DNA of 64,000 bases. Origin: JAMXLO01 sp963799415 (GTDB lineage: Bacteria > Pseudomonadota > Alphaproteobacteria > Acetobacterales > Acetobacteraceae). Made by a program: the position numbers and the translations under genes. Numbering within the stretch: position 1 is the stretch's first letter; each line of letters begins with the position of its first letter. Positions 62,105 through 64,000 of this stretch are shown here, one piece after another. The notes under the pieces are model-generated. The model did not search any database and was not told the DNA's origin. It saw nothing but the letters and a program-made list of their open reading frames with translations. The DNA lies in the NCBI GenBank assembly GCA_963799415.1, contig CAWCXI010000022.1, positions 1 through 64,000 of the forward strand. The letters run 5' to 3'.

Positions 62105-63330
62105 GCGGCGCGACCGAAGCCCAGCAGCCGCGCCGCCGGGCCGATCGTCCAGCCCTGGATGACCAGCGATACGACCACCACGACGAAGACGCCGGAGAAC
62201 AGTCGTTCGTCGCGCAGCGGATCGGCGAGGGCGGGGATGAAGCTGATATAGATCGGCACCGCGCCACGAAGTCCGACCCACGAGGCGAATGCCGACTCAC
62301 GCCAGGGATAGCGGAATGGCAACAGGCAGGCGAAGGTCGCGACCGGCCGCGCCACCACAATCAGCACGAGGGCGGTGACGACGCCTTGCAGAATGAACGG
62401 CACCACCTCGTGCGGCGTGACCAGAAGGCCGAGCATCAGGAACAGCACAATCTGCGCCAGCCAGGCGAAGCCTTCGTAGAAGTTGGCGATCTCGCGCTGA
62501 GCGGGATGCCGGGTGGCGCCGACGATGATGCCCGCGAGATAGATCGCCAGGAAACCGCTGGTGTCCAGCATTTGCGCCAAGCCGAACAGCGCGAGGCCGA
62601 ATGCCAGCACCAGTACCATGGAAGCGGGAACCTCCAGGGACAGGCGTCGCAGTAGTATGGCGAGCAGCCAGCCGCCCCCCAGTCCGATCGCGCCGCCGCC
62701 GATCATCTCCTGGGCGAACAGCAGAGCACCGTTCAGCCAGGTGCCCGAGCCCGGCGCCACAATCGCGCGCACGACGAAGATGGTCAGGAAGATCGACGCG
62801 GGGTCGTTCAGTCCGGATTCCACTTCCAACAGGGCAGTGACGCGTTCGGGCAATGCGAGGCGCGCGCGACTCAGCAGTGCCGCCACCGCTGCTGCGTCGG
62901 TGGGCGCCACTGCGGCGCCGACCAGCATGGCCATCGCGAATGGCACACCGGCGAGCAGCATGACGGCCGCGCCTACGATCCCGGCAGTGATCGCGACGCC
63001 GATCACTGCGAGCATCAGCGCCGGCCAGAGCGCGAGGCGCAGCATGGAGACAGGTGTCTGAAGACCGCCCTGGAACAGGATCACCGCGAGCGCCACGCTG
63101 CCGACCAGATAGGCGGAGGCGAAGTCGTCGTAGCGGATATGACCTGGCCCGTCCTCGCCGGTCAGCATGCCAAGCACCAGGAACACCAGCAGCACCGGCG
63201 CGCCGACCCGGCGGGACAGCATGCCGGCGAACACGCTGAGCACACCCAAGGCCGCGCCGATGAGGATCATCTCATGGGCGAGCGCCATGTGGGCGCGGCC
63301 AAGTGCGAGGAGGTCAGGTCCGATGGGCAT
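62101..63330 (-). CDS. CPA1-type Na+ or K+/H+ antiporter (NhaP-like)
   Basis: 409-residue membrane protein with about 12 segments, such as LIGAALGVLSVFAGMLS, AYLVGSVALAVILFQGGLQ and FSGVFVVVVVSLVIQGWTIG. The cation-binding ND motif of CPA1 is in LEVESGLNDPASIFLTIFVV near residue 170, with the APTDAAAVAALL helix before it. WVGLRGAVPIYISFIPALAD is the late conserved loop. The C-terminal TrkA_C regulatory domain of larger NhaP2/CvrA relatives is missing. The stop overlaps the phosphoesterase start. Start ATG 63330 gives MPIGPDLLALG; an internal Met at residue 15 is possible. Confidence 0.92.
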   Translation of the reverse strand: MPIGPDLLALGRAHMALAHEMILIGAALGVLSVFAGMLSRRVGAPVLLVFLVLGMLTGEDGPGHIRYDDFASAYLVGSVALAVILFQGGLQTPVSMLRLALWPALMLAVIGVAITAGIVGAAVMLLAGVPFAMAMLVGAAVAPTDAAAVAALLSRARLALPERVTALLEVESGLNDPASIFLTIFVVRAIVAPGSGTWLNGALLFAQEMIGGGAIGLGGGWLLAILLRRLSLEVPASMVLVLAFGLALFGLAQMLDTSGFLAIYLAGIIVGATRHPAQREIANFYEGFAWLAQIVLFLMLGLLVTPHEVVPFILQGVVTALVLIVVARPVATFACLLPFRYPWRESAFASWVGLRGAVPIYISFIPALADPLRDERLFSGVFVVVVVSLVIQGWTIGPAARLLGFGRAA

Positions 63331-63367
63331 TCAGGTGACGATGTTCGTACGGAACCCGACGAATGGT

Positions 63368-63457
63368 GTCACTGCGGGAAGCGAGAGCGGTGCTCTCTGT
63401 GATGGGGATTACTTCCCGGATCACGTCCGGGACCGCTCCGCTCCCTCGCAATGACAA
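63368..63457. repeat. REP-like palindromic repeat, copy C
   Basis: Left arm GTCACTGCGGGAAGCGAGAG and right arm CCGCTCCGCTCCCTCGCAAT (then GAC) enclose GGGATTACTTCCCGGATCAC. It is the third member of the family seen at 3028 and 61313, here between antiporter and VOC gene. Confidence 0.75.
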
Positions 63458-63964
63458 TTATTGCGCGGGTACGGCCGCTCGCTGCTTCTGCATGTCCTCC
63501 TCCCACGGCCCCGGAAACAGGCCGAGGTTCACCACCTCGGGGGCAAATACGCTGTCCTGGCGCGGCCACTTCTCGCGCGGCAGTTCGTACGACACTTCGA
63601 GTCCGTTGCCGTCCGGATCACGGAAGTAGATGCCGAGCGACAGCCCGTGGTCGGAGATGTGGTCGAACTTCACGCCCTTCTCCTTCAGGCGGTAGTAGGC
63701 GTCCTTCAGGTCGTCCAGGCTCTCCATCATGAACGCCAGGTGGTTCAGCCCGACCTGCCGCTTCGCCTGCAGCGGAGCATCGTCCCCCACCTCCATCAGC
63801 GCGACTTCATGCGACTTGTCCTTGTCTGCCGACATGAATGCGGCCCGACCCGGGCGGAAGTGGTAGGTGTGCAGGCCCAGCACGTCCTCGTACCATTGGC
63901 GCGAACGCTCCGCGTTGCGCACGTAGAGGTTGACGTGACCGAGATGCTTCGGACGGTAACTCAT
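63458..63964 (-). CDS. VOC-family protein, extradiol-dioxygenase-like
   Basis: 168-residue metal-binding protein. RPKHLGHVNLYVRNAERSRQ opens the first half with His10, QVGLNHLAFMMESLDDLKDA the second with the next His, and DPDGNGLEVSYELPREKW supplies the Glu, in the order of type I extradiol dioxygenases. It is one-unit size (about half of BphC), so catechol-2,3-dioxygenase or a lyase/hydrolase of similar fold are possible. ATG 63964 overlaps the stop of the gene ahead (ATGA), so it is in an operon extending beyond the window. Confidence 0.85.
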   Translation of the reverse strand: MSYRPKHLGHVNLYVRNAERSRQWYEDVLGLHTYHFRPGRAAFMSADKDKSHEVALMEVGDDAPLQAKRQVGLNHLAFMMESLDDLKDAYYRLKEKGVKFDHISDHGLSLGIYFRDPDGNGLEVSYELPREKWPRQDSVFAPEVVNLGLFPGPWEEDMQKQRAAVPAQ

Positions 63965-64000
63965 CGCATATCCTCCATGTCGTCGCGTTTCAGGAAGTCG
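63961..64000 (-). CDS. C-terminal end of an upstream gene (partial)
   Basis: Only the last 12 codons are in the window (DFLKRDDMEDMR, stop 63963-63961), overlapping the VOC start by four bases. Too short to identify. It shows the VOC gene is translationally coupled to a gene to the right. Confidence 0.6.
   Translation of the reverse strand, partial: DFLKRDDMEDMR

Overview
The window is 64 kb of GC-rich chromosomal DNA, with dense short-spaced genes on both strands and many 4-base start/stop overlaps. The gene content points to an alphaproteobacterium, probably of the Rhodospirillales/Acetobacteraceae type. Reasons are the SUV3-like helicase / S4 protein / FdxA / CarD neighbourhood, a DUF1150 protein, a RamB-like regulator divergent from isocitrate lyase, the TesA-YbbA-YbbP cluster, and REP-like repeats of a kind common in this class. 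The family assignment is inference from content only. There is no rRNA, CRISPR array, transposase or prophage; one tRNA-Leu(UAA) is present.

Layout. 1-9.3 kb: acyl-CoA and PHB-type metabolism (AMP-binding acyl-CoA synthetase, thiolase, acetoacetyl-CoA reductase), VOC proteins, a CGNR regulator with a methyltransferase, a TauD dioxygenase, and two decayed genes. 9.5-15.7 kb: ThpR, TesA, the YbbA/YbbP ABC system, a Bax-inhibitor-1 membrane protein and a CnbZ-like protein. 15.8-21.1 kb: CarD, FdxA, S4 protein and SUV3-like helicase, interrupted by an aldo/keto reductase. 21.4-28.3 kb: a PAP2-domain autotransporter, HtpG, an M17 aminopeptidase and a MarR regulator. 28.3-34.1 kb: surface polysaccharide genes (WecA/MraY-type transferase, CapD/FlmA-like epimerase-dehydratase, DegT aminotransferase) plus an orphan sugar-binding protein. 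34.1-40.8 kb: DUF1150, tRNA-Leu, Crp/Fnr regulator, DNA alkyl-cysteine methyltransferase, MmsA, a lipoprotein glutaminyl cyclase, a DmpA-type peptidase and a Tat-exported amidohydrolase. 40.8-45.3 kb: an accessory stretch with looser spacing (YybH-like, cupin, broken DUF4440, HAD, secreted 2H phosphoesterase). 45.3-51.2 kb: a YbhG-F-S-R type exporter operon with a DUF169 gene, in which every gene except the HlyD-type subunit is broken by single-base frameshifts. 51.4-57.0 kb: an enolase-superfamily enzyme, VapBC with a broken toxin, a membrane protein, and a RamB/ScfR-like regulator divergent from a frameshifted isocitrate lyase. 57.1-64 kb: a glycogen-debranching-type glucosidase, a five-repeat BTRD1-like plus C70-like cysteine protease with a companion gene, a metallophosphoesterase, a CPA1 antiporter and a VOC dioxygenase-like protein.

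The strongest candidate for something little described is the 59.4-61.3 kb pair: five 51-residue repeats fused to a papain-like protease with no signal peptide, followed 16 bases later by an uncharacterised 206-residue protein. Other unusual points are a cUUCGg hairpin that buries the Shine-Dalgarno of the WecA-like gene, a palindromic element of about 95 bp inserted in frame in two unrelated ABC-transporter genes, the PAP2 autotransporter, and a very strong bias toward +1 events among the frameshifts, which may reflect sequence quality rather than biology.
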